Part shown: positions 1 through 11,492 of the stretch, in pieces
Position numbering within the stretch: position 1 is the first letter of the stretch
Layout: each line of letters starts with the position of its first letter
Assembly: GCA_963576725.1 (NCBI GenBank)
Contig: OY755241.1
Coordinates: forward strand, 72,483,799-72,547,798
DNA from: Azorinus chamasolen
Lineage: Eukaryota > Mollusca > Bivalvia > Cardiida > Solecurtidae
DNA: 64,000 nt
Reading direction: 5' to 3'
The notes under the pieces: generated by a model
Told to the model about the DNA's origin: nothing
The model's input: the letters and a program-made list of their open reading frames with translations, nothing else
The model's database searches: none
Made by a program: the position numbers and the translations under genes

Positions 1-414
1 TCAGTTCTTCATAGTTTTCTTGTAACTTTTTATAGTCCTTGGTCTTTTTTCTAAAGCTTTAGTTACTCTCATTCTTGCTCCTGCCTTTCGCCGAGGAAAA
101 GGCATATTCACTACAAGGTGACGAGGCATTGTATCAGATGCGCTCTCGTAACCACTCGATTCAGGTGGAGCTTGCTCTTCTGCTAGGTCATTTCTTTCTA
201 GATTAATAAGTTTTTTCTTAAGTCTATGTCTGTGTAGGTACTCTTTGTTCTTTAATCGCCTATATGACTTTTCTTTCCTATTTAATTTATCTGCTGGAAC
301 ATAATTCTTCTGTTTTCTTTGTCTAGCCTTCAGTAGATATAACTCATAGGCTTTTTTGTCTTGTTTTAGACGTTCTCTATATTGCCGTTGAATTTCCGCA
401 CGAGATTTGGCCAT
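1..414 (-). CDS. KSRAEI-domain basic protein, N-terminal part (paralog of the 7692-10156 gene)
   Basis: The start codon is at 412-414 and the frame closes with TGA at 1-3, on the window edge. The 137-residue product opens MAKSRAEIQRQYRERLK, is strongly basic over its first 70 residues, and then has an SGYES motif and an NMPFPRRKAGAR motif. The same blocks occur in the same order in the protein at 7692-10156 (KSRAEINRDYRKRLK, SGYES, AMPFANRAAGPRKR), so the two genes are homologous. In that gene the N-terminal block is followed by about 600 further residues; here the rest would lie outside the window, in another frame or after an intron. The basic region looks like a DNA-binding arm, but this is inference. 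The upstream 1.25 kb carries its own site array (435-1668). Function unknown; most likely mobile-element derived. Confidence 0.6.
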   Translation of the reverse strand: MAKSRAEIQRQYRERLKQDKKAYELYLLKARQRKQKNYVPADKLNRKEKSYRRLKNKEYLHRHRLKKKLINLERNDLAEEQAPPESSGYESASDTMPRHLVVNMPFPRRKAGARMRVTKALEKRPRTIKSYKKTMKN

Positions 415-434
415 GGTTATGGTCTGAAAAATTG

Positions 435-1668
435 TGAAAGGTTCGTTACTTTGTTGGCTTAAGTTTTATGATCATCTATCAACTCTTACTATAATGATAA
501 TTACATTTTGCATGAACGTACAATCATAATTTAACAACATTGTTGCTTGCACAATAGATATTGTGACAATTCCTTGTAATGTTTCGTTTTCAGATTTTAG
601 GAAACAAATAAACTTATAATAGTATCGTAGTAAAATACGTAGGTCTACATAAATGCAAGTGTATTTAACATTCAATAACACATGAACAGCATTTTAACAA
701 AATATTTAATTCCAAAACTTACTCATTTCTTTAAAAAAAATCTCATTTTCTAACCTGAAAGGTTCGTTACTTTGCGTAACAAACCTTTCAATGCGTTAAC
801 TATACTATAATTAGTAAAAATTATTACTCAAATAGCTGAATCAGTAAAGCCAAAACACGTTTGGTTCATAAACTATTAAGAGTGATTAGGAGAATATAAA
901 ATTATATATTTACCAATTTTTTTCATCCCGTTGCATGTTGGTGTTTAGATCAAAATGCTCAAGTTCCAGTTTCCAAGTAAATCAATCCGTTCTTAAATTA
1001 TGTCGTCATATCATGATATGACGTCATGTAAATCAATGCAGCCTAAATTACACGTTAACCCCCGAAATATGGCCGAATGCGGTACTTTATAAATACTGTG
1101 GTAACAAACCTTGCATAACGAACCTTTCAATGAGCAGTATTTTATTCTATATTTGTGGAATAAATCATGTGATTCACAAAAAATGGCCTTTTATTATACA
1201 CTTACTCTATTTTGAAACATGCGCATACTTATTCTGCTGTTAAATATATCAATTACGCGTTGTTATGATGTAACAAACCTTTTCATTTAAAGTCATATTT
1301 CAAATTACTGAGTTGTCAACACTCTATACGCGCCAATCTATCTTTTTCAACACGATTTTCTTACTTTCGGTAAATTTTATGATACGGTACGAGTATTTTA
1401 ACCACGTTACGACATAAATTGGCATTGAATGAAAGTTACAAAGAATTTCCTTTGAAGCAGTAACGAACATTTCATTCATTTCGAAGACAATGTATATATG
1501 CATGCATGTATGCACAATTTAACACCAGGTTCGTATAAACTTGATTAGATGCGAAAAGAGTTCTGTTTCTGCAAATCTACTTATTTTATGCTTGGTAGAT
1601 AATAACAACTAATCAATAAGAATGTATATTAGAGAATAAATTGAAAGACGACAGTCACGAACCTTTCA
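435..1668. promoter_or_regulatory. Array of eight 15-bp sites (TGAAAGGTTCGTTAC) upstream of the first KSRAEI gene
   Basis: Forward copies start at 435 and 756. Reverse copies (GTAACGAACCTTTCA, 0-2 mismatches or a 1-base insertion) start at 776, 1101, 1115, 1270, 1460 and 1654. The copies at 756 and 776 form an inverted pair with a 5-base spacer; those at 1101 and 1115 form a direct pair. All lie on the 5' side of the gene that starts at 414. The layout matches the array at 10197-11492 next to the paralogous gene. Likely binding sites for the encoded protein (inference). Confidence 0.75.
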
Positions 1669-1844
1669 AATCTACGATGTTTGTGATGGGATTTAAAATA
1701 GTGTTTGCATTGTATCTGTATACTACTAATTCATTTAAGTTCAGCTATCTGTTGCTCATAAGAAGTCCACACCAAATCAATTATTTCCTCGGCTGTTAAT
1801 GACACCAGATGACAGCGACACTGCCTGTTAGAAATTGCACCGGC

Positions 1845-2406
1845 TTATTGAATATGACCGTAATACGTAAGTGTCAGAATTTTCAATTCAATCCGATGCT
1901 GAACCGGAAGCCAGTGAAGTTCCTTCAAAACCGGCGTGATATGATTATATCGATATATATAAGTCCTTGTTATGATGCGGGCTGCTGTGTTTTGTACTCT
2001 TTGAAGCTTCCGCAGTGTTTTGTTTGGAATTCCATGCAGCAATGAGTTGCAGAAGTCTATCTTTGATGTAACCAGAGAGTTCACCAAAGTCTTGGTAGCA
2101 GCAGGCGAGAGATACTTTCTTATATGACCTATTCGTCGGAGCTGTGCATAACTAGACCTACACACGGAATTGATGTGTGATGTCATATCCATTTGTGAAT
2201 CGAGCCATGCGCCGAGATTCTTTATACACAGAGATTTTAGAGGGTCCTTCTTGCACATGAATCTCTTCAGGTACTTCTGTGTTTTTAGTATGAAACAGTA
2301 TGACCTCGGTTTTGTCAGTATTGAGCTTCAGCATGTTCTGGTGCATCCAAGACACTAGCTCCTTGAGACAGTTCTCAACTCGTGATAAAGCTTCCTGTTG
2401 ACACAA
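1845..2406 (-). pseudogene. Non-LTR retrotransposon reverse transcriptase, 3' fragment (CR1/L2-like)
   Basis: Two overlapping minus frames together read as the thumb and C-terminal part of a LINE reverse transcriptase. The first part (about 2406-2260) contains SWMHQNMLKLNTDKTEVILF. After a frameshift near 2255 the second part (2258-1845) continues with LGAWLDSQMDMTSHINSVCR, KTLVNSLVTSKIDFCNSLL, VQNTAARIITR and LKELHWLPVQHRIELKIL. These runs are typical of CR1/L2-clade elements. The catalytic YADD region and all 5' sequence are missing, so this is a dead, 5'-truncated copy. It lies just outside the first KSRAEI site array and may mark where that element ends. Confidence 0.85.
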
Positions 2407-2779
2407 AATGTAAATGTTTCTGTCAAATTAAACTTACCTTATTTGCACCAGATGGAATATTTATTATCCAAACTTCATTATATAACTTTAAAACACAGCA
2501 CATATTAAATGTAATACATTTCAGAAGGCTGAACAAAGAATAAGCATAAAATCGCAAAAATATGTTACACTCCTGACAATCACATGATGTCCATGTACTT
2601 GATACACAAACATCATCTTCACTCATAAGTGTTACTTGTGATCACTCTCAGACTCAGACTTCCAGGAAAATCATATAAATGTGTAAAGTTTTTGGCATCA
2701 CAATTTTTCATTATATACCAAATGTTTCACTCCTGACGGATTCAGGCCAGTTTTTTTCTATGAAGCAAAACAACAGTTA
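2407..2779. other. No gene seen; flank of the TIR element
   Basis: AT-rich, no supported coding. About 60 bases at 2722-2772 (tttcactcctgac ... tatgaagcaaaa) recur in diverged form at 5840-5900, on the other side of the inserted 2.7 kb element, so the element entered a locally duplicated sequence. Confidence 0.5.
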
Positions 2780-3579
2780 GGGGAGACCGGGGCTAGTTGG
2801 TACATTTTTTACATTTTGTTTTATTTTTCATCTGATTTGAAAAATATGGAAAATCAGTTGTACAAGTCTGAATGTATTGAATGCGCTTTATTAAAACAAG
2901 GGGTAGTTTAGGACACAGAATTGAAGTTAACGAATATATAAAAAGATTTTGATAGCCTTTTTAGTGTATCAACAAACCCCATACTCGGGGCTAATTGGTA
3001 CATAGTGTGGGGCTAATTGATACACGTCACTGACGTGAGTAGCTAATGTCATCGGCATCTGAACCGCAATTCTAGCAAAAATAAACACACCATTTAGAAA
3101 CATTTGTACATTCGACATGGTCTCATTCACTGTAATCAACACATTTAATCCACTTCTCGTGGGGCCTCGAGTTAGATTATGGTTCAAGGCCGACTGAGCA
3201 ATACCATTCGTTATCATCAGATCATTCAGATGATTCTACACGTTTTGTCTTCGGTTTTACGTTTTATTATTGTTTTAGGCGCTTTAAGTCCCTTCTTATT
3301 ATTGGTGTTTGCTATTAGAATTGCATCTGTTGATAGATATACATGTATCGCACCTGTTCATTTTCCTTTTATAAATACGGACCATCCTGAACCAAAATCA
3401 AATTCAATTCTGATTTAAACCGTTCTCTTTTTAATTAAAACATTATGCACGTCTACCGCCATCGATTCTGATAATCTTTTTTTGTTGCCCTGATATTTTT
3501 TATAAAACAATAATATCTTTTACTTTTTTGTTATATTTTGAGGTTTTTAACACAAAACTAGAACCCCCCCCCCCCCCTT

Positions 3580-4840
3580 GTGTATGACATTTGCTTTCTG
3601 CATGCTCTTTCTATAGATGAAATGTCTTTCCAATAGCATCAGTAGAACAGGAGTTATTGATCGGACAAAAACGTAACAAAGGGCAATAACTCCAAAGGTA
3701 TTGAGGCGAGAGTTATGGCTATTGTACATGACACTTTCTCTCATCATGCTCTTTCCATGTATGACGTTTCAATCCAATAGCATGAACTATATAGGAGTTA
3801 TCGTCTGGACAAGAAAGTGTGAAACAAAAGTATAAGGGGAAATAACTCAAACATTTTTGAATGGAAAAGTAGTAAAGTCAAGCAGGCAAAGCCACATGCA
3901 AGACGCAACCACCACCAAAACACCGATAGACAGCATGACACACACACCCACAACCACACACCCAATCGCAAAAAACTAGACCTTGTATATAGCACTTTCA
4001 TTCATCATGCTCTTTCCATGTATGAAGTTTCAATCCAATGGTATGAGCTTTATAGGAGTAATCGCCTGGACAAAAGAGTGTAAAAAATGTAAAAGGGGCA
4101 ATAACTCTAATATTAGTGAAGTCAGAGTTATGGACCTTGTGCATGGCACTGCCTCTCATCATGCTATTTTCATGTATGAAGTTTCAATCCAATGGCATGA
4201 ACCATATAGGAGTTTTCGTCCGAAAAAGTGTGAAAAAATGTACAAGGGACAATAACTCCAATATTATTGAAGCCAGGGGTGTGGACCTTGTGCATGCAAT
4301 GAAGTTTCAATCATTTCAATCCATTGAGCCATTCAGGAGTTTTCGTTCGGACAAAAAAAGGTGAAAATGTACAAGGGGCATTAACTCCAATGTTAATGAA
4401 GTCAGAGTTATGGGCATTGAGCATGAAACTTCCTCTTATCATGTATGTACACTGTATATAGTTCCAGACTATAAACCTCACCTTTACCTTTATCATTCTC
4501 TTCCTATGTATGAAGTTTCAATACGATGGCATGAGCCATATAGGAGTTATCGTCCGGACAAAAAAGTAAGAAATAATGTACATTGGGCAATTAACTCTAA
4601 TATTAGTGAAGCCAGAGTTATGGACCTTGGGCATGACTATTCCTCTCATTATGTCTTTCCATGTGTAAAGTTTCAACCAACTGGCATCAGGCATATAGAA
4701 TTTATCGTCCGGACAAGAAAGGGTGACGGACAGACGGAAAGACAGACGGACTGACGGACAGACAGACAACTCTCACAAAAACCAGACAACTCTCACAAAA
4801 ACAATATGTCTCCCCATATAAATATTGGGGGAGACCTAGG
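3580..4840. repeat. Degenerate tandem array, about 150-bp monomer, ending in a gacggacagac run
   Basis: Monomers share 'gttatggaccttgtgcatgg', a catgctctttccatgtatga block, tttcaatccaatggcatga, atataggagttatcgtccgg and aaggggcaataactcc. Restarts of the ggaccttg block fall near 3978, 4133, 4281 and 4621. The array closes with tandem gacggacagac, then ctctcacaaaaac and a tctcccc/ggggaga inverted pair at 4809-4835. This layout is usual for bivalve tandem-core elements. Open frames here come from the repeat, not from genes. Confidence 0.7.
3867..3975 (+). repeat. Dispersed 110-bp repeat, copy 1 of 3
   Basis: The run from gtagtaaagtcaagcaggca through the caccaccaaaac and gatagacagcatgaca blocks recurs at 20531-20641 in the same orientation and at about 19283-19372 reversed. 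Confidence 0.8.
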
Positions 4841-5504
4841 CTATTAAATAACGTCTAGATCTACCTTAACAAGAAATCACAAAAAAATCACATTGTTTCT
4901 TACACAACTATTAGAGGCATGCATTTACTTGGTAGATTATATAAGAGCACATTAATATACACAATAGTTTACAAACTAGCAACTGTATCAGCATTACTTC
5001 TAATTATACATTTTAGAAATAAAAAGAGTGGAATTGCGCATAAAAACATATAGATCTATTGTATTTTGACCTATACTAATATTAAAGTCTAGACTGGGGC
5101 TAGTTGATACACTGTATCAAATAGCCCCATGGCATGTGTATCAATTAGCCCCAAGCCAGCTTCCTATAAAAAATGGACTCAAGAATGTTCCAAATTATGC
5201 CCATGCCATCGCTACAAACACATTATGTTTCAAGCTGAACCTTACATATAAAGTAAATTCAAAATAGTAAACGCTTAGTTACTGATTAACACAATAAACC
5301 CAAAATTTACTTACGTTGTTATAAATCATACACATGGACCTACGAGAAGCAGTTATTGTCGTAGAGGGTTGGCATCAACAGCAAAACGGCCGCAATATTT
5401 TACTGTTTTTAAATATGAAGTGATTGGCGTCATTTTGGGAGGTTTTACATTATTATGTGTGCTGTGCCATCTAGCCCCATGTATCAACTAGCCCCAGTCT
5501 CCCC

Positions 5505-7438
5505 TACATTAATAACATATGAAAAATATTTTACCTAGTTTATTACAACACATTTCTCTTAACTCTGAACAACAAAGAATGTTAATCATTTAAATGTTAT
5601 TGAAGTTGTAGCTCAATACACATTTTTTAAATATCTTTTTTAGTGATTTTTTTCTAAATACCCATTTATGAAATCACTTATTTTTTGCGTCTTGACATGA
5701 TAATAATGCTTAAAATTATATACTATCTTCAAGGCAACATGTTAAACTTTTTGTTAAAAACAATTGTAACTTTCAAAGTTATCAATATTATTTAAAGGAA
5801 TCTCATGAATTTGGTGTTTGTTGAATACTGTCACGCTTTTTTGTTTCACTCCTGACATTTTAGACCTGTTTTGTTATCATAAGTTTTTTTTCTGTGAAGC
5901 AAATTCCTTCAAACTTCACACACTTTTTAATGACATTGAATGACATGTTTTGGGGTAAAAGATGTTAGCATAGTTTGTTTAGAATATATTTTATTGTGGA
6001 AAAACCCAAACTAGCCAATTGTTTGAAAATAGCCCATATGAGGTAATGGGTTAACCTTTTACTGCATAAATGTTCATGTAAGAACTAATGACCTCATCAA
6101 TATTATTTAGATTAACTGTTTGAATAGCACATTGTTAGGGAGTGCTTGGTTAAGGCAGAAACTATAGAATCATATCTACATGCTATCATAAGCAAACACA
6201 GCATCCTGATCACATGGCTCCTACAGGAGGAGTCTGATCGGGGTCTACTCTTCAAAGGCGTAGAAGGCGCATTTGTGGAGTAAAGGGTCAATACTTCTTT
6301 TACAAACAGAGCAGATCCAGATCTTACAACTAAAAACAGAGCTATAAAAATTAAATAAAAACATCATGAACATTAACTACTGGTACATGACAATCTGTAA
6401 TGGCACATTAACACATAAATGTTTGGTCTTGGCTGAATATGGTAGATTCAATACTATATTTTTTCATACATGTATATCTGTTTAAAAACTCATAGATGTG
6501 CCTTTTCACTCATTCTCACGAGATTTGGGATTTTCAAGATAAAAAAAACCAAGAAAGGTGATGCAAACTGATTAGTTTTACTTTCTTCCTTCTAAACGAT
6601 CAAATTCTTGTTGACATACCTTGAAAATATTTTGAACATCAATTGAAAGACAAAAATGCTATAGGCATTCAAACTAAAGGTGTCGATGCGACGTTTTAAG
6701 TTGTTGTAATGTACGGTACGTTTGACAATGACTTATTTAATATAACATCTATCACTGTATATGCATCTATGATTAATAATAAGTACTTGTATTTGACTAG
6801 TAACGTTGTTGTTAGTAAATGATTGTTCCACTATATGAGGAGATGGCAAACAGATGGCCAAACGTATATCATTGCTAATGTGACGAAAACAGATTGTGCT
6901 AGGTTGCGCCGCCATTTTGTCAACACCTCCATATCAGTGTTTAACACAAAGTGAATTTACACTTGATTACACTAGAAGCGTTACATTTTCATTATAAATA
7001 CATTTATCAGATGAAAATCGAATGACCATTATTGAATTATTGCATAATTTGCATGTAGCAGTTCTTTGAAAAGTCCCTATCAAATGTATCGGACATTTCA
7101 TCAAGTTTGATATTTTTCAAACTGCATCTATCCAATGTTTCTGCATACCAGTGTTGCTTGTTGCCTGTGTTGAAAAACAATATGCAAATAAAACATATTG
7201 AAAAGACATACACATGTCTACAAACTACGTTTTTGTTATTCTTTTGTCTGAAAAAGGTTTACGAAATCCAAGTTACTAGTCAAGAGCATTTCTAAAGGTG
7301 AGCGAACTACAGTCACCACAATTGATAATCAGAAACTCTGCACATTCATTAGGTCCCATATACGACACAGATAACAAGAATCAACACTTATAGAACAGCA
7401 ACAAATCGAACATGATAACAAAGTATTAAATTGCTTCA
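5505..7438. other. No gene seen; AT-rich DNA with one decayed miniature element
   Basis: No coding evidence. A decayed A-type miniature element lies at 6051-6291: a TTAACC end, hairpin remnants gcaaacacagca and tctgatcggggtctactc near 6191-6260, and gagtaaagggtcaa at the far end. Confidence 0.5.
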
Positions 7439-7452
7439 GTCTCGGACGTTAC
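7439..7452 (-). promoter_or_regulatory. Outlying KSRAEI-type site (GTCTCGGACGTTAC)
   Basis: One mismatch to the reverse form of the second array's site (GTCTCGAACGTTAC). It lies on the 3' side of the gene, about 240 bases beyond the coding remnant, so sites flank both sides of this locus. Confidence 0.55.
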
Positions 7453-7691
7453 ACAAATTTCGGAATTCTCGCGATCTCGCCAATATGGTAACATATCATC
7501 ACACAAAACGACATTCTCAGTGGCTGCTGATTGCAAAATGAAGAAACACATAATGTACAAAGATCTTATAAGCTTTATGCATTATATTGTTTTGAATTAG
7601 GAATCTCTGTTGTCTCTGTTCACCCAAAGAGAGTCTTAGTTAGCATTTCCAATGTCACGGCAAGGGTCCACGCGTGATGAAAGTATACTTG

Positions 7692-10156
7692 TTACTTAAT
7701 TACGTACCTTTCGAAACAGGACTGAATTTTCACACTGTCCTCTTCACACACACGGAACATCCGTTTGGACTTGCCTGTCTGTATAGGGGATTGAATATTG
7801 CATAGCATCAACTCTGTGCCAACCCACAACTCATCTGCTCTACGGGGCCACTGAAACAAACTCTTCTTTTTCTCCATGAAACTCACTCATCAACACCGAT
7901 GACTTTACCGACAAACCAGTCCGTGCCATATACTGCTGCAACAAAGGAACCGATGTCCGTGCATATACTTACGTCCCGGTCCCCGTTCCCGTTTTCACTC
8001 ACCTCTGTATTATTCTGCTCTGGTGGGATTCGACTCCTATCAACGTTTTCCGTCTTTCTAGTGACTTCCAGTCTCCACGTGTGACATACACCGGTACCAA
8101 GAATACATTCTTCACAGTAACAACTTGTGTTTCTGACAAATAGCTTTGAAACTCCTGCGCCAAATACTGCATGTACTTTCATCGTACCCTTTACAGGCTT
8201 GAGCTGAGGAGCGGTCGCTGCCATGTCACTTACCTTTTGTTGGACTTCTTCGTCAGAAATATACTTGAAGCTGACATTTCTGAGACTGGATTGCGTGGCC
8301 CATGCAAAAAACTCTTGGGCATCTTGAATGGTACACTTACCTGTCTTGACTGCCATGTCGGCCATTCTTTTTACTGTCCCCCCTAACCCGTCGCAAGGAC
8401 CCTTGCCGTGACCACTCTCGAAATAATTCCAGTAAGCCTTGCAACCAAACCTGTCTTTATGATTTGCAACAGTGTCAAATATAATGCGGTTTCTATATTG
8501 AGACGTTGGACTGTCTGTCCAATAATGACAGACGTCCAAGTCTGGTACTAGTGTTTGTACTTCTGGTATAATGGCGTCTAAGACGCAAAGAACTGTGTTT
8601 GCGTTATGTGACAATGTGTCCGACACGACAACGAAGCTGCGATGGTTCAATGGTCCATCCTCACCATGCTTGTGATACACAACGACAGGATGAAGTGTCA
8701 CACTTGTCTGATTCCAGTACGCGGATTGTATCTCATTTGCAGATTTGCAGGCATAGTTCTCCGCAAAATCCATGTGTACTATTGCATGTTTTGCCGGCAA
8801 ATTTTGTTTTAGACCCCGCATTTGGTCAAACTGTTCTTTAACGCGACTCACGTGCGATGCAAAAGCAGTTTTCTGTTCTTTAACGTGATTAAGGAACTCG
8901 GCTTTTAACAGGCTACTTTGCACAACTCTCATCACATATTTACGTTTTCCCTTTTCTTCAACTTCAACTCTTTTCCATTGTGACAACCGAATTTCATTTG
9001 CAAGTCTGTTTTCTATATCTGACAAGTCTACGTTTTCTTGAACAAATTTTTCTGGGTTTGAAGATACCAAAATGCCCATACTACGAATTGATTTCACAGT
9101 GAGAGCCATGTTTTGGTGCTGTGTACAGAGACAGCTGTTTCGCGTTATGAAGGCGGATAATTGTATGTACTTTGGTCTTATCCTACAAAATGTCGAGAAA
9201 GACACTTTTAATTCCGGGTTTTCCGCGAGAAACTTCTTGTGAAGATGTTCAAGGTAGTCCGTTAATACACGTGTCTGTTTTAGTTCTTTTCCGCACTTTG
9301 TCGCATCATTTTTGCCGGGCTGCAACCTGCTGTTGTCGTCCCTTTCTAGGAAGACTAGGATCTTGTCTTCAAGTTTACGCTTGAAACTGGGTCTCTCTTC
9401 TTTGTCACTGGTTGGAGCCATATAATATTTTGTGAACACATTTTTGTTCAAGCCAGCTCTGTAGCACAGCGCTACATTGCATCGGTATTTTCTTAAAATG
9501 TCTCCTGCCATGAGTATATGAACACTTTTCACTGTTGAGTTGTTGGTGCATTCAGCTTTTTCGCGAATTTGATCAGCCATTGCATTTCCAAATACAAGTT
9601 CTTTTCGTATAATGTTATTTTGCTCATTTGAAAGGTTTGCACTTTTCATCAGGAACTCGGCCTTACTTTTAGGTGTACTTGGTGACTTTTGGAGACGCTT
9701 GAGTATGCGCTGTTTTCGTCTTTGCTCTGTTTTGAGTTATTTGAAAAGAGCATTGTTCGTATTTCGTAGCTTAGATATCTCCTTTTTCGCATCACGCAGT
9801 TCATCAGATAGTCGCTTTCTCGGCCCAGCTGCACGGTTGGCAAATGGCATGGCAACGATGAACGGTGCTGGAGAGCTAGAGCAAAAACTCTCATAACCAC
9901 TGGTTTCATTGTCTCCTTCCTGGAATGAATTGTCTCCGTTCTGTTCTCTGTTTTGTTCTCTTTTACGGCTCCTGGACCTTTGGACCCTTTCTCTAGTAAG
10001 TTTTCTTCTTTCCTCCCTCTCCTTTCTAGACAAAAACGCTGATGGTGTGTAATTTCTTCGCCTCCTTTCTCGCTCTTTTTGTAGATAACCTTCGTTATCC
10101 TTTTCTTTTAACCGTTTTCTGTAGTCCCGGTTGATTTCTGCACGTGACTTAACCAT
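7692..10156 (-). pseudogene. KSRAEI-family protein with possible DDE-type transposase core; one in-frame stop, one frameshift
   Basis: From ATG at 10154-10156 the frame runs 139 codons, meets TAA at 9737-9739, and continues in the same frame through LKTEQRRKQRILKRLQ to a 588-codon frame ending at 7883: one reading frame of 758 codons with one internal stop. Order: basic KSRAEI arm; SGYES and AMPF motifs; a short leucine-spaced helix; C/H cluster CLCTQHQ (residues 173-178 of the 588-residue part); HMDFAENY (Asp294); HYWTDSPTSQYRN (Asp379); ESGHGKGPCDGLGG (Glu411); CYCEEC (510-515). The D-D-E spacing and flanking motifs suggest an RNase H-fold transposase; this is inference. Homologous-looking sequence (SFMEKKKSLFQWPRRADELW) follows in another frame at 7886-7692, implying a frameshift near 7886. 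A good splice donor (AAG/GTACGT) lies at about 7709-7701. Function in the host unknown. Confidence 0.7.
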
Positions 10157-10196
10157 GGTGACCTGTATTAAAAAAGGAGCTATGTTTTAGGAAACT

Positions 10197-11492
10197 GTAA
10201 CGTTCGAGATTATCATATGTAACGTTCGAGACCAAAGTATACAGCATCCTGGCATGGACTGTTTTAAAAATTATATATATGGAAGAAATGAAACTTTCTT
10301 CAGGTTAAAAACACAAGTTTGGTTTTATTTTTAAAAAAAAATGGCACTTAGATATTTGACCCAAGATAACTTGGGTTTTTTTTCAAATCGTTTTACGTTA
10401 CAAGCCAATGTTCAATTATAAGGTCTTGATGGATTCAAATTCATAAACTGAATACAAATACATGAAGTATGATGAATATAATAGTTGCTTTATAGGATAA
10501 CGTTAGAATTTTAAGCCAGATATGGGCATTAAAAGAACCATAGAGAATATGTAACGTTCGAGACGGAAAAGTCGCGGACGTTACATGCATTTTATTCATA
10601 CACAATGTGGATCAAATTGGTATACTTTAATACAAAAACATTCGAAATACATCGGGCTAACAACCTATATATCATGCAACATCAATGTTGAATCAGTTTT
10701 CAATATCAAGGGAGATAAAAAAGTTCAGTTACCAAGGCTGGTTTTTTTCTTCTCCAAATGTTATCACAACAGCGCTGCCACGATGGAGGTGACGTCACTT
10801 CATGTGCCCAATGACGTCACTGACTTCTTCGACTTCTGGGATCGAAAAATCACGCACATAGGAGTACAAACGGATTATTTACTTATTGGTCTCTAAATGG
10901 CAGTCTCGTACGCTACAGTCTCGAACATTACAAAAGAAACCATTTGATCATGTGTTTGATTGTTATTTGTATTGAGGCAGTAGAAGCATGTTCTCTGCAA
11001 CATCTAAGAGGGTTTCAATCAATCGAAATCATTAAACAGCCAAATCCTTTCTCGATTTTTCTTTCATTTGGGTCTCGAACGTTACCACGTTTACTTGTAT
11101 TTTCGCCGCTGTTTGCAGATAAACCATTTTTCAGGGTAACAACTCGTTTCAAACTAGTTTGGCACCAATGAAATTATACATACTAGTTACTACCATGTAT
11201 GAACGAAAGCCTCGTATGAAGAAAGTGATGTTGCAGCTCTAGTTTGGCGAAGATAATGAAGGGCGAAATTTACAGTCTCGAACGTTTCGCTCATTTACGA
11301 AAATCGGCGACAAGCATTTACAAGCATGTGCAAGATATTTCTTTCATTTTTTGGTAGTACGTTCAATTCTAAACAATAGGGAAAACAGTTTTCTTCAATT
11401 CAGGTCTGCTGTTTCACTCGATTTGCCTCAAATTTTGATATTGTAGGTATCCAATGTTGGGCATTAGATATGGCGACAGTACCGAACGTTAC
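10197..11492. promoter_or_regulatory. Array of nine 14-bp sites (GTAACGTTCGAGAC) upstream of the second KSRAEI gene
   Basis: Forward copies start at 10197, 10219 and 10551. Reverse copies (GTCTCGAACGTTAC, 0-2 mismatches) start at 10571, 10903, 10918, 11072, 11275 and 11479. The copies at 10551 and 10571 are an inverted pair with a 6-base spacer; 10903 and 10918 are a direct pair. The gene starts at 10156. Aligned with the site of the other locus, the two share GnAAnGTTCGnnAC (10 of 14 positions). Confidence 0.78.

Larger units (their letters stand above)
2780..5504. mobile_element. 2.7 kb non-autonomous DNA transposon with 25-bp TIRs and TA duplication
   Basis: The left end GGGGAGACCGGGGCTAGTTG (2780 on) and the right end ...CAACTAGCCCCAGTCTCCCC (to 5504) are inverted copies matching at 23 of 25 positions, each flanked by TA (2778-2779 and 5505-5506). 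The 'ggggctaRttgRtaca' motif recurs inside near both ends (about 2985-3025 and 5095-5155), like subterminal transposase sites. No transposase frame is present; much of the interior is a tandem array (3580-4735). The TA duplication suggests a mariner-related class, but the family is not identified. Confidence 0.75.
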
